Shown piece after piece: positions 1-11,848 of a stretch of 64,000 nucleotides of DNA; the first letter of the stretch is position 1, and the number at the start of each line of letters is the position of its first letter. Below the pieces are notes generated by a model. That model made no database searches, was not told the DNA's origin, and saw only the letters and a list, made by a program, of their open reading frames with translations. This DNA comes from Hepsetus odoe (lineage: Eukaryota; Chordata; Actinopteri; Characiformes; Hepsetidae). Position numbers and translations under genes: made by a program. The stretch is from contig CM029383.1 of the NCBI GenBank assembly GCA_017165825.1, forward strand, positions 10,468,152 to 10,532,151, read 5' to 3'.

Positions 1-222
1 ATTAGGGGGTAGGGTGTCCTAACTTTTTCCTCAGTTAGAAAACACATTTTTGTTGATATCTTTTGTTTAGTGAATACATCAAGGTTCATCTTTTTGTTTA
101 CCTGCAATTAAATCACTTTCTGTTCCAGAGATAAATAAAAACAAGATTAGACATCGATATGTGAATATTTCTTAATAAAGAACTGAATATTTAATGGGGT
201 GTCCTCATTTTTCACATGACTG
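1..222. mobile_element. Tc1-like element, one end (cut by window start)
   Basis: The first 35 bases match the reverse complement of 11222-11257. The final part (about 110-222) matches 20460-20577, including the outer end (ggggtgtcct...catgactg). It is one arm of the same Tc1-like family as at 11.2 and 19.8 kb. No transposase remains in view. Confidence 0.65.
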
Positions 223-584
223 TTAGTATGCATACCCTGTGATGGAGTTTGTCAGAAGTTTTGTGGTCATTTGAAACAAATATTTGGGAAAATGTTTGGT
301 AAAAAATTATGTATGGCACAAAAATATTACTTAACAAACACAAAGAGGCATCTTGTATCAGTACTTTTACATACAGACTGGGTATCATGTAACAAATCGA
401 ATATGGCTAGTTGATGCAAAATATAAGGAAATTCACTGAGATACATTGCAATTCCACAAAGCTAAAGGGAAATAGGAATGTCAAGACCAGAAATGGTCAG
501 TTTTCTACAATGTGCAGTTCAAAGTCCAGGTCTGAGGCACTTTTCCAGTATTTCTGTCCAAATGCATCATCCAAACAACCTGAA

Positions 585-730
585 AATTTCCTGGACAGGT
601 TGCTGGTCCAACAGCAAGCAGACACATAGACAAACACTTTCTCACACACACAGTCACACCCATTAGCAATTTAGCATATCAAGTTCACCTGACATACATG
701 TCTTTGGATTGTAAGTGAAACCTGAGGCCT
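585..730. repeat. SINE-type fragment (common fish repeat)
   Basis: Contains a degraded copy of the widespread fish repeat: ctggacaggttgctggtcc, then CA-rich sequence, then tcacctgacatacatgtctt. The same order of motifs occurs at 23240-23360. Only part of the unit is kept. Confidence 0.5.
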
Positions 731-1293
731 TGGTGGAAATAGCAGACATGGTGAGAATACAAACTCACCAACCTGAACAGCCTAGAGCAAATGTGTCAAT
801 AAAAACAGTCAAAAATAATGCCCAGTCAGCATGCAAAGCTTACAAAAATCTGATCCTTAAAAGTTTTATTATCGAAAATGTGGTTCCACCAAGTTGAAGT
901 CTGATGGGGTCGAATTTTTGCGCAGCTAGCATATTAGAGCTTTTTTTTAAAGATCTGCTAACAAATAATGCAGTTTTACTTTTAAAAAATTAAGAGGATA
1001 TTACAATTTTTTTTAAATTAACACTGCCTTGAATAACATTTGTACCAGTCAAATTATTTGAATTTTAAATAGTTTGAACAATTACAAATTCTGCCTATAC
1101 ACGTTACAATATATATGCATATGCATTGTACACACAGTATATTTATAAATACTTTTGCAACATAGTGGTGCTTTTTGTAAACAACTGAGAGCAGTAAACA
1201 ACTACTCACAGTTACATATTTCTCAAAGAAAACTCATGTGTGAATCTGAATGGATTTTCTGTGTTAAATTAATAGTATTGTGCTTCATTACAG

Positions 1294-1376
1294 AATCACT
1301 GTGACTGCTTTGTGTTCCATGGACTTCAGTAGTTTTCCTCTAGATACACAGAACTGTTCCCTGGAACTGGAGAGTT
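1294..1376 (+). CDS. gabrr3: gabrr3 exon with the Cys-loop
   Basis: Starts after an acceptor (ttacag) and ends at AGTT|gtgagt; 83 nt, entering with 2 bases pending and leaving with 1. Encodes ITVTALCSMDFSSFPLDTQN followed by CSLELES. The two cysteines are 13 residues apart, the signature spacing of the Cys-loop receptor family. Confidence 0.93.
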
Positions 1377-3614
1377 GTGAGTATGCTCGTGTGTGGATGT
1401 GGAAGGGTATATGTGAAAGACAGATAAAGACAGAAAAGGAGAAAGAATTCCCTGCTGTTGACACTCAAAGTAAGTAAGTTGTGTTACCTTGTCAGTACAG
1501 TGCAGGTTTACCCAAATTACTCACAATGCACAAAATATCTCCAGCAAAAATATATTTATAGTACATCAAAACTAGTTACTTTTTAAAGTTAATACATTCA
1601 TGGTAATTCCGCTCAGGCACTACGGATGCACAAGCCAGTGTATTTCTTCGCACCTTTTTTGACTTCAATTCAGACAAAAATATTATTATTAAAAGTATTA
1701 TTAATAAAATTATTTTTGAAAATATAATTTTGTTAACATACTATTCAAAATTAAATTAACTCAACTTTCAACCAAAGTTACTTTTTTTTTGTTATGGCCA
1801 GAAATGAATACCAAACACTATACAATAGATTTGTTATTCCACCTAATTTTCACTTTCAAATTTAAATATGGATTTTCTTTTCATTTCTTAAAACATTTTT
1901 CCATTCACAAGGCATCCTGCGCAATTTTCCACAGTACTACATTTGGGGTGTACAGCTGAAATACATTTGTTTGAGGGCCATGCAGCCCTAACACTTTTCT
2001 CGACCCCTCTATCCAAACAATAACTGAGGCACATTAACCCTAGGTGTGAACAAGACAAAAACATTCCTCACTGAACTCATATAAATCTGTAGGCACATGC
2101 TGAAGACCAAGTTTGCATTATTGTTTCCATCCACATCACTCTTAACACTTAGTGCATGGACCTCAGCTTCAGAGGAGAGGCAGTGGAGCCAGAGTCCATA
2201 AAGGCTTCACCGTTTCTCCTCTGAGGGTCACTGCCCATGCTTCTTCAAGGAGAGTTACCCATCTCACCGGTGTCCAACCCCTTTCTCTTCCCCTCTGTGC
2301 TCTCTTGAAGACGCGTACAATGAAAACGACCTTATGCTCTACTGGAAGAACGGGAACGATTCATTAAGGACTGACGAGATTGTACTCTCGCAGTTTTTTA
2401 TTGAAGAATTCCACCCTTCCTACGGGCTAGCCTTCTACAGCAGTACGGGTATGTGCTTTAGCCTTTTGCTACCATTTATGAGAAGTCCCCTGTGTATCCA
2501 CGCCTTTGGCTGTCCTGTTGCTGTACATGACCACAGAACTGCTGGGAGGGACTACAGGTAGAAGCTGCTCTTTGATGCTCACTGAAATCAGGCCATCCAA
2601 CACTAGCCCATACCCACAGATCAACCACAGTTGAAAAAAAAGATGGCAAAACTGGCATCAGTGTGCAGGAAATAAGCAACTTTCACCTACACCCTGAGAA
2701 AGTGAAACATTGTAAGGGATGTCTCAGTGTTCCTGGCTGAAAAGCTGCAGAAAATAACAGAGGTGAAAGGGTATAGAAAATATTTACAGTGTTTTCAAAA
2801 AATGTCTGTATGGCTATAAAAAGGGTTATTGGATTCATAACTATAGTGCAACTCAGTTTGTTGTTAAATAACGTTTAATTAAATATCCTTTAAACTGAAC
2901 GATAAGTTGAATATAAAATATTCTTTCAGTTCTAAACCAAAGCCTTATTTTATCTTAACCTGAACGTTCTAATCCTAGACCAGATTTATCTATAGATTCA
3001 TTTAGAATTCTTAAAATCTACCTTAAACTAATGCTAATGTTGTTGATAACCCACAATGTGTTTTACCAAAATTATTAACAATAAAAGTATCTGCAGATGA
3101 TTTACAGGGGACCATCAGAATAACACAAAACCATAACAGTCTCAAATAAAATAACAATTATTTAATACACTTACAAAAGTACTGCTTAGATGATTCTATA
3201 TCATTCTGTACCTATAGCTGTGTTTATTGTGTGTATTTATTAAACTGTGTTTAATTGGCTGGTGTAACACTGCGGTTTTTGGGTTTATGTCATTAAATTA
3301 CCTATGTATTGGAGGAAAAAATATAATAATTTTTACCCCTAAGCAGCAGAAAGCAGCCAGAAACGCCTTCTCATAATTTTATCCTCAGAAATCTTGACAA
3401 TCATCCTCAAGCTCCAGCCTAAACACCTTCCTGTCCTTCTAGTTCAGCACTGCTGTCTGTATCTCAGAATATTCTGATTCTTATTGATTCTTATTGATTG
3501 TTCTTACTGCTTGTGGCTTACATTTTCGCTTTCATGGTATCACTCAATCTTTGTCTGAGTGACAGCTAGACCTGATCTATGTTTTCATTTCTTGTGGGCA
3601 TGATCTACCTCTTC

Positions 3615-3668
<54 letters not shown>

Positions 3669-6600
3669 GCTGGTATAACAGACTCTACATTAACTTTATC
3701 CTGAGGAGGCATATTTTCTTCTTCATGCTGCAGACATACTTTCCGACCATGCTCATGGTCATGCTTTCTTGGGTCTCCTTCTGGATTGACAGGAGGGCTG
3801 TCCCAGCTCGAGTTTCACTAGGTATCATGTTAAGGCATTAAACTCATGTTTTAATTTTTTTGTAATTCCACAACAGTTTAGCATTTTGAGTAAATCATCT
3901 GCATTCCTTTTACATATCTTAACCTTCATTATTATGATAACTTTTAAATTTAGTAAAATATTTTAGCAGGAAAGCATGGTGAAAGTTTTCAGTTTAAAAT
4001 ATATTTAAAAGTGTATGTTTACAATGAATTACCATTACAATTAGATTTACATAATTAAAAAAAGACATTGAGAACAGTGTTTTTGTAAACACTGTAAACA
4101 CTTTTATAAGTTTCCAGGAAGGTTTAAACAAATGTTAATTCCTTAATTACTTAATGGCAAAACTTAATTCCTCATAAAAAAAAGCACTCTATTCTTGCAA
4201 ATGTTGATTCTGAAGCAGTTGAACGATCAGTAAATGATAGCTTCTCTTTTGCATGGATAATATCATTTCATTGCCCAGGAGAGCTCTCTGAGTGTGAGTA
4301 CCTATTAGCTGATGTTACCCAATTGTCAGTTGGTGTTCTTACATTTACATTTTACAGCATTTAGCAGATACTCTTATCCAGAGCGACTTCCATGTTCTAA
4401 TTACAGGGTCTTGCTCAGGGACCCAGTGGTGGTAGTTAGAGGTGGAATTCAAACCTGGGACCTCTTGAGCCATAGGTCCATAGGCAAGCACCCTACCACT
4501 AGACCACCCCTTGTTAAGTGTAAAGAGCAGGCCCGTGATGTTGTGTTAGAAGCAGTTTGAAAGGTGCAATGACCCTTTAAATGAATGGGAGAAATCATAT
4601 TTTGACCTTCACTCTCCCAGTGTTGGTGGAATTACAGGGTTGGGGAAAGTGCAAGCTAAGGGGGTGGAATTTGGTATGACAAATTTACTGACTATTTGTT
4701 TTTAAAATATCCCTTATGCACAAATATCCTTAGCTAGCTTATTCCGCTTACTGCTGAAAGTACATTTAGAAGGAACAAATGCAATATGCAGACAATTTTA
4801 GTATTCTAGTGAACACGGGTCCCTGCGATGGGCTGGCGACCTGTCCAGGGTGTGTCCCCCGTCCTTTGCCCTGTGTGAGCTGGGATGGACTCCAGCACCC
4901 CCCCACAACCCGCGACCCCGCTTGGGACAAGCGGCAGAAAATGACTGACTGACTGACTAGTGAACACGGGTTGCTCTGTGAAACCGTGTTGGTGTAGTTA
5001 TCTCTTCACATAACTGCAGTTCAGACAAGCTGATCAGAAGATTGCATATAAGGTAAATCAAGTTAGCACATGTCTCTGAATATCAAAGGAACAACAAAAG
5101 TTTATGGAGGTCAAAGCTGCATGAGTCTTGCAACATTATATTTCACCCTCCTCTGACTTCCTGATCAACAACAGCAGACTGTAGCATGTCCCACCAGCCC
5201 GCTGAGCATGCCCAAAATAAAACTGTTCTTCCCTTACATCCACTAAAAACTACATAAACAGTGCAAAAGTGACAATTCCTCAATGTATCCTACTATGTAA
5301 GTGAGGCATTTTTCAGTTAATATGAACTGGCAGAATAATTATGTCATCATGCAACACTAAATGCTTACACAAACCTATTGAGTGAACACACAAAAGTGTC
5401 AGTATACTTTTTTGCAGCTGATGTCAAACAGAGAAGAAAAAATGAGGAGAGAAGTGAAACATGACTATCTGAGTTTCGGGGTGGTTCTTTTAGGTCATTG
5501 TGACAAAGATTTGCACAAAGGTTTGCCTGAGTACAGTAAAAACCACGTTAGTGCATCAGTATCAGTTCACAATGGAACGGCATCCTGTGGTTACAGCAGC
5601 TTTCCTTGAGTTACAGAGACATTACCACCACTGTAATCATATCCATCTGATTAGTACTGACAAATCCAATGATTCAGTGGTATAGGCTGATGCCACATTT
5701 TCCTATTACAGCAATTGTTGACCTATTTTAATTATAACCCTATTTAATAATTTGCCTATTTAAACAATATGTTTCTATTTTAACAGTATTTTTTAAAGCA
5801 GGAATGGAATGGAATTTGATGGGTTTTGTGCTTGAGATTCTTAAAGGCCTAGATTAGGCTCTCTTTCTCTCTTTAGGTATCACCACTGTGTTGACCATGT
5901 CCACCATAATCACAGGCGTCTCAGCATCTATGCCTCAGGTATCCTATGTGAAGGCTGTGGATATTTACCTGTGGGCAAGCTTCCTGTTTGTCTTCCTGTC
6001 TGTCATTGAATATGCTGCTGTTAACTACTTCACCACCGTGGAGGAGATGAAGAAACTCAAGAGGGGAAAGGTAAGGGCCAGAGAAGGGCAGTGTTCTCAA
6101 TGTTCATTTTCCAATCTAATTGTAGGTCAACTTGCAGACTTTTTCATATATTACATATATTACCAAAAACTCCCTTTACCATAAGGCAAACAATGCCTTT
6201 TATCTTTATCTACAAAGGGTATTGTGTGGACATTCTGAAAAGCTCCATAATACAGCTTGGGTTGCACCAAAATAGATTAGACTAATGTGTGTTCACAAAT
6301 GTCCATCCATTTTCTGCCGCTTGTCCCAAACCCAGCATGAGGACAGGTGGACAGCCCATCACAGGGAGGAGCGAGAAAGGGTACCTCTCACCTTGCTCAA
6401 GGGTACCTCAGGGCAACCCATTGGGAAGGGGTTTGAACCCCCAATCCTCTATTCATGTGGCCAACGCCCTAACCACTAGGCCACCACTGCCCGTATACAA
6501 ATGTCTTTGGTGTTAATGCTAACCATGGAATGGTTGGAACTAAAATACCCTCTTGTTTAATGGGGCATGTTTTCATGTATGCAGGGGCTAGAATATGGAG

Positions 6601-7861
6601 ATTTAGATTTAGATACTACAGTCATCCATCTATTATCTTATCCGCTTATCTTAACCAGTGTCAGGGGCATTTTGGGGCAAACCCCACTGCATAAGCTGAA
6701 AGGCAGAGAAACACCCCAGAAAGAAAACAAATTAATTGAAAGACAGTTAAATGTTATGATAAGTTAATTTTTTTTTTCTATTTCTCTTATTTTTATAACT
6801 TCATTCTCCAGCAACCATCAGTTATTCTTATTTAGAGTTTGGGCCTATGTTGTTTTAGGTTCACTTGATTTCCCCGTTTTCTGCAAATTCAAATTAACCC
6901 AACAATTTCCAAATTTTTAAATGTCTATACTGTTGATCTGTCTCCATCTGCTGGAATTTTTGAGGTATAGCATCCAAAATCTGAGCGGTAAGACATTCCT
7001 TTTACAGGAAGACTTTTTGTGGTGTTAACCCCACCAGGTTTAAAAATGAAGGTATTATTCTGTGGCAGGAGGTCACCGTTGTGAAGAAATGGTTAATTAT
7101 TGAGAAACCTAAAAAAAAGACCTACAATTTTGCCTTACAATGCCCTGTATGTACATCTTAAAAATAAAGAGATTTTTAAAAATATTTTCTAGGATAGACC
7201 CTTATCTCAGATTCAGTGTGTGTTCTTAACCATTTCATGTAATAATTTTATGTAAGAAGCTACGGAAAGCATTAAACTCTAACACATTTTTAATTTTCTA
7301 AGTATAGGGCAGTGGTGGCCTAGTGGTTAGGGAGTTTGCCACAGGCTCAGAAGATTGTGGGTTCAAACCCCTTACCAGTAGGTTGCCCTGAGGTACTCTT
7401 GAGCAAGGTACCGTCACTGCTCCCTGTGTGCTTTCATAGCTGCCCCTTTTGCATGGGTTAAATGCAGAGGTCGAATTTCGTTGTGGTTCACTGTGTGTTC
7501 TCACAATGACAAGAATAGTCACAATTAATGTATAACCCTGTCTGTCTCTAAACAGCTACCAGTGTCTTATGATGCAACCCAGGCCATGGCATATGATGGC
7601 TGTTTCCATGACAATGAGATTGACCTCTCACCATTCCCAGAGCTCCCAACTACCCCCAGCACTGAGCAGGCTGTGCCACCCAGGAACTCATCTGCAGAGC
7701 CACCACCCACAGAGGGCACCAGGCTCTGGAGGAAACGTTCAGTTCGACACAACATCAACTTCATCATGAGCAACAGCTACATGATTGACTCTTACTCTCG
7801 AATCATCTTCCCTGTGGCCTACCTGCTTTTCAACATCATCTACTGGTCCTTGTACTCCTGA
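1294..7861 (+). CDS. gabrr3: GABA-A receptor subunit rho-3-like, 3' part (5 exons: 1294-1376, 2311-2448, 3669-3821, 5877-6070, 7556-7861)
   Basis: Pentameric ligand-gated chloride channel subunit of the rho class, acting in the plasma membrane. Five exons join in one frame (phases 2,1,1,1,0) to give 291 residues and a TGA stop. Visible parts: the Cys-loop (C-SMDF-FPLDTQ-C), the end of the ligand domain, M1 (YFPTMLMVMLSWVSFW), M2 (ARVSLGITTVLTMSTII), M3, the cytoplasmic loop and M4 ending in IIYWSLYS. Rho-3 is preferred over rho-1 and rho-2 because the loop contains QAMAYDGCFHDNEID and M2-M3 reads VSASMPQVSY, both as I recall rho-3. The fish zeta-type subunit is a possible alternative. The first exons (signal peptide and most of the ligand domain) are upstream of the window. 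It converges on the ADGRG2-like gene at 24551. All GT/AG splice sites. Confidence 0.88.
2311..2448 (+). CDS. gabrr3: gabrr3 exon, late ligand-binding domain
   Basis: 138 nt. Acceptor is cttgaag, donor is ACGG|gtatgt. The leading bases complete a Tyr codon, giving YAYNENDLMLYWKNGNDSL, then DEIVLSQFFIEEFHPSYGLA and FYSST. This is the beta-strand 8-10 region just before M1. Phase fits both neighbours. Confidence 0.92.
3619..3668. repeat. (TC)n microsatellite abutting a splice acceptor
   Basis: About 48 bases of uninterrupted TC directly followed by the cag acceptor of the gabrr3 M1 exon. It therefore also serves as that intron's polypyrimidine tract. Confidence 0.97.
3669..3821 (+). CDS. gabrr3: gabrr3 exon with M1 and the start of M2
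   Basis: 153 nt. Begins directly after a long (TC)n run that ends in the acceptor cag, and ends at CTAG|gtatca. Encodes WYNRLYINFILRRHIFFFML, then QTYFPTMLMVMLSWVSFWID and RRAVPARVSL. The exon stops inside M2 just before the conserved Gly 4'. The pore residue at 2' is Ser, as I recall for rho-2 and rho-3; rho-1 has Pro. Confidence 0.95.
4336..4515 (-). repeat. tRNA-derived SINE-like repeat
   Basis: Plus strand reads acagcatttagcagatactc ... ccagagcgacttcc, a motif common in fish genomes. It ends in a tRNA-like head on the minus strand (reverse complement of ctaccactagaccacccc). A close relative is at 21305-21492. Confidence 0.65.
4802..4958 (+). repeat. Fish interspersed repeat fragment
   Basis: Motifs gggctggcgacctgtccagg, ctgggatggactccagcacc and gggacaagcggcagaaaatg recur at 13556-13672 and, inverted, at 6300 and 51970. 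It lies in the gabrr3 M2-M3 intron and ends in a short TGAC repeat. Confidence 0.7.
5877..6070 (+). CDS. gabrr3: gabrr3 exon with M2 and M3
   Basis: 194 nt after the acceptor ctctttag; donor AAAG|gtaagg; leaves in phase 0. Encodes GITTVLTMSTIITGVSASMP, then M3 (VDIYLWASFLFVFLSVIEYA) and the start of the M3-M4 loop with a basic run (KKLKRGK). M2 carries Thr 6' and Leu 9', the usual pore and gate residues. Confidence 0.96.
6300..6494 (-). repeat. tRNA-derived SINE, minus orientation
   Basis: Starts with ccattttctgccgcttgtcc and ends with ccactaggccaccactgccc. On the minus strand this is the tRNA-like head GGGCAGTGGTGGCCTAGTGG, followed by a box B-like GGGTTCAAACCCC. Lies in the last gabrr3 intron. 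Confidence 0.8.
7308..7532 (+). repeat. tRNA-derived SINE, plus orientation
   Basis: Head gcagtggtggcctagtggtt, box B-like gggttcaaacccc, then aggttgccctgaggtactct and a tail ending cacaatgacaagaatagtca. It ends about 25 bases before the acceptor of the last gabrr3 exon. Same family as 13427, 35474 and 51382. Confidence 0.85.
7556..7861 (+). CDS. gabrr3: gabrr3 last coding exon: cytoplasmic loop and M4
   Basis: 102 codons including TGA at 7859-7861. The loop begins LPVSYDATQAMAYDGC, then a Pro/Ser/Thr-rich part, then a basic patch (RLWRKRSVRHN) and M4 (YSRIIFPVAYLLFNIIYWSL). Acceptor ctctaaacag. The loop is the least conserved part of the family and is the usual site of trafficking and kinase signals. 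Confidence 0.94.
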   Translation, partial: LPVSYDATQAMAYDGCFHDNEIDLSPFPELPTTPSTEQAVPPRNSSAEPPPTEGTRLWRKRSVRHNINFIMSNSYMIDSYSRIIFPVAYLLFNIIYWSLYS

Positions 7862-8413
7862 TCAGCTGATTCTTCATCAAAATCCACATTAGTGTCCAGG
7901 AAAGTACACCCAGCAGGACCTGCAAGCACAAATCAGTCCTGATCTGCTGCTCAAGGAAATTAAAATTGAAGTATTTTATGCCTTGCATGTATTAACGGAA
8001 ATTATAATTTGACCAAATCTGCATGAGAATAAGAGTGTTAAAAAAGAGTGATCTTTGAAGTTATTCTTGCACTTGAGTGACTCAATGAGTGACAAACTAC
8101 TGTTGCTGTAGTACTGGTGCAACAACTGCATTGTTGCAGAAGTAGACATAAGTCTATATGGACAGAATAGTTGTCTTTAGTTATTCACACGTGCATAATT
8201 CTACTCATTTATAACAGTATTTTGTATGTGTAGATGGAAGCAAGGCAGTGCTGTGGTTGTTTATGTGTGTGTGAATGTGTGTACTGAGGGCAGCTCTGAG
8301 ATCTGAGTTGGTGTGCTTGTATCAATAGAATCAACACTAAGTTAAAAAACCAATATTCTGATATATTTTACTTAATTTCTACATTTATTTTGTACTGCAA
8401 AAAGTATAATAAA
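7862..8413 (+). other. gabrr3: gabrr3 3' UTR, likely
   Basis: AT-rich sequence with no open frame after the stop. The first good AATAAA polyadenylation hexamer is at 8408-8413, about 550 bases after the stop; a second lies near 8833. The mRNA end is inferred, not seen. Confidence 0.5.
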
Positions 8414-8833
8414 CATGTCAGACTATAATTCTTTCAATATGTTATGAAAAATAGAGTGAATAATTTATAGTTATAATAAGACATATTTTCAGCTCACATA
8501 TACACATTAATCAATAATCCATATGTAATTCTTCACCTGTTCCTTTCTTTCTTGCCTAGAAGATTCTTATTTAGTTTTTAAATGACAGCAATTGTGTGAA
8601 TGTACAAGTGATTGAAACGTTTGCAAGCTCACTTTCGGTGCTTTCATTACTGCTTTGTCATTTAACTGTATCATCATAAAACAACTAGAGCTGTTATTTA
8701 TTTCAGTCATGGTGTAAGCCAAAGATAACCTTGCATTTACAGTTAGTGGTTCTGTTCTCAATACTCATAACTGTTTCATTGTATGAAATGAACTCCACAG
8801 TGCTTGGTTTCTCAGCACATTCACTTTCTCCAA

Positions 8834-9950
8834 TAAAAAACATACACAGATTAATCTAAAACACCTTTTTTTTAAGTGCACATGCACTCTATGTTTACAG
8901 GAACCTGCTCATTGGGGATTCTTCACACTTTTTTGCGATATTGATCAAAAGCATGGCTGCACGGAATCACATGGTTTTACAAAGACCCCCACTGTCTGTA
9001 TTTAGAGTCAATGTTTCATACCATCAATATAGTTTCAATATTCTCTGAACTGCTGCAACTGCCATCACCTGCCAACTGTCAGTCAACTGACCTCCCCTCT
9101 CATGTCACATCCCTTCCATCTAGAGTTTAATGTTTTGGGTTAAATAGCTGCTATTCTTTAAATCCAATATAAAATCTTTAGGAAAATGTAAAATTGAAAC
9201 CTAATTTAAGTGCAAATTTCAAATTGTGATTTTGACTTTTAAAACAGCAAACCGCTCAGTCCTGTTTTCACCTCCTGAATCAAGAGCAGTAAATGTAAAT
9301 GTAAAGGTAATAACCTATCTGAGCTAAGGTTTTGTCTGATTTGCTCTGACAAGCAAAATGAGTGATTGAGGCAGGCTTGTTGGCTCTAAATTCTGTAGCA
9401 CAATACAGCATTTTTGTGAGATTTATTTTTATTGAATAGTGCAATATCTGATACTACAAACAGCTAAAAGACATCCTGAATCTTGGGAAGATAATGCATT
9501 CATTTACTTAATGGGAACAAATAAACCATTCTAGAGTACAAATAAAATCCATGGCAATGTGAATGTATTATTATTGTTGAATATATTGAATTTATGTATT
9601 ATAACAGCTATTCCTCAACATGCTCTTTGTCTGTCTAAACAACACAATCTCACTTATCTGATTTAGTCTCTCTCTCATATACTCATTCTAATCCTGTTCC
9701 ATCCCCATAACTTCATTTGCAAATCTTAGCATCTTTAACTCCAACCCTTGGCTCTGCCATCTGTCTTTTCATTCTGAGGCACATTTATGATTTGTCAAAG
9801 GAAAAAGCAGAACAGATTAAGCTACAGGAAACCCAAGACTTTGCTCTGCAGTTGAATGAAGCTCTTGACAATAGCAAACTGTTTATTGTTAACATGCTGG
9901 ACTACTTCTTAGACAAGTCCAATAAATAATTAGTTTCAATTTACTTGTTA
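8834..9950. other. Intergenic stretch, nothing recognised
   Basis: AT-rich, no splice-bounded open frame and no recognisable transposon ends. A short open frame at 9717-9929 (70 codons, lysine/glutamate-rich) resembles no family I know and is likely chance. Confidence 0.4.
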
Positions 9951-9984
9951 ACCTTAAATACTTGTTAAAAAATAAGGGCAGTCA

Positions 9985-10105
9985 CAAATCTTTTTATTCT
10001 ATGGTCTTTAGAATACACATTTTTGTTGATATCTTTGTTTAATGAATAAATCAAGGTTATTTTTTGTTGTTTACCTGCAATTTAATCACTTTCTTTTCCG
10101 GAGAT
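9985..10105. mobile_element. Tc1-like arm fragment
   Basis: acacatttttgttgatatct and the following roughly 90 bases match window positions 43-135, an arm of the Tc1-like family at the window start. No transposase near it. Confidence 0.55.
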
Positions 10106-11099
10106 AGCCATGCTATTTTTAAACATAGCTGTAAAAAATTGTAAACTTGGTTTGCTGTTGGCTGGATGCAGATGGATGAAGTGACTGAAAGCAGCAAAGA
10201 CTTACATCTGATTCATGGGAGGATTTGCTTTTTTTGTAAACAAGCTGATAGCAGAGTTACTGTAGATAAACAGTTTGCCATGTTAAACTACATCAACACA
10301 CAATTTCTCAGTCCCGGATTTTATCTGCACTGTGTGATGAAATGGCCGTCACATGGAAAGGCTATAGCCAGGGTCTTTGAACTACAATGAGATGAGCACC
10401 TTTATGGAGGAAGAAGGTATATAAATATATTTAATGTCATGTTTAATCACAAAAAAATCCTCATGAAATAGCATACCTCTAAACTAAAGCAAATAAATCT
10501 GTTGATGCAAAGCACCAACACACACTTTCCAAAACTAGCAAAATCATATTATTCACAAGCAAACCTGTGAATAATGAGATGTGACAGCAAGCTAAGGGGA
10601 AAATATAGATTCATTTGAGAACTTTTAATCATTCACTGAGGTCAACAACATTCAGAACACAACATCTAAAGCATAAAAGCTTTGTCCTTCAAAAACATTT
10701 CCAGAAATATTTCCAATCCTAAAATTATGACCCCCTCGGTGCATAATCACCTGCAATTCATTGCTGTCATCTATTCAGATATGAAGCTGCAGTTTAAGCT
10801 AAAAGGACTGCATTATGGTTTGGAATGGAGCTAGGTGGGACAGCCATTTCCACACTCCTTCCTTTTGCTATATCCTACTTATTTGAGTGTTCTTAATCGA
10901 AACAAAATAAATATCAATGTTCAACATCAAAAATAAAGAGTGTTTTGAAAATAAAATCTGATTTACAAAATGGGAAACCTGCAGAAAAAAACTGGGGACC
11001 AATGGTCTAGAATGTTTTCATCTCCAGGTTCTGGCTGTGCCAGAGCACTGATTTTTAGATTTTTAAACTACCTGCATATTTGTTGCAGTCCTGAATGAG

Positions 11100-11780
11100 T
11101 CAAGTGACATTCACAAGTTTAACTGCAAGTTTAACTGATTTAATTTAAATAAACAACAAAAATTAAGCTCAATTTATTCATTAAATAAAAGATATTAACA
11201 AAAATGTGCATTTAAAGTGAGGAAAATTTAAGACACCCTACCCCCTAACAGCTAGTGCTACCCCCTTTGGCTGAAATAACTGCAGTGAGATGCTTCTTGT
11301 AGCATCTACCAGTCTCTGACATCGGTCTGAGGAAAGTTTGCCCCACTCCTCAATGCAGAATTCTTTAAGCTGTGAGATGTTTGAGGGGTTTCTTGCATGT
11401 ACAGCCCATTTCAAGTCACCCCACAGCATCTCAGTGGGATTAAGATCTGGGCTTTGACTCAACCACTCCAGGACTCTCCATTTCTTAGTTTTCAGCCAAT
11501 CCTTGGTGGATTTATTGGTATGAGTCATTGTCCTGTTGCAGGGTCCAGTGAAGAAATGGTCTCACATGTTCCTCAAGCTCTGATACATTGTAGTTTAATC
11601 CTTCATAAAAGTAAGACCAAGGAGCAAAGCAAGAGCATTCTCACTCTGGAGTTTTCTTCTCAATGCAACATATCACTACCATCATCGCAATGAAGGTTAT
11701 CAGAAAGGTAAATACAGAATTATGCCATCACAGTAAGGAAAAAAAAGCCTTACTTCTAAACCAGTAGTTTTATGAGGAAA
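11100..11780 (-). mobile_element. Tc1-like transposase fragment, C-terminal part
   Basis: The minus-strand frame 11238-11528 encodes the end of a Tc1/mariner transposase, including WLSQSPDLNPTEMLWGDLKW with the third catalytic acidic residue. The arm beyond (11100-11257) is the reverse complement of the window start. The N-terminal DNA-binding half is missing, so it cannot be active. Confidence 0.85.
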
Positions 11781-11848
11781 GAAAATAAGCAGTCACATGA
11801 CAAAAAGAAGTTCAAGTCAGAGACAGGAACAGAGGGCAGCCCCTCACA

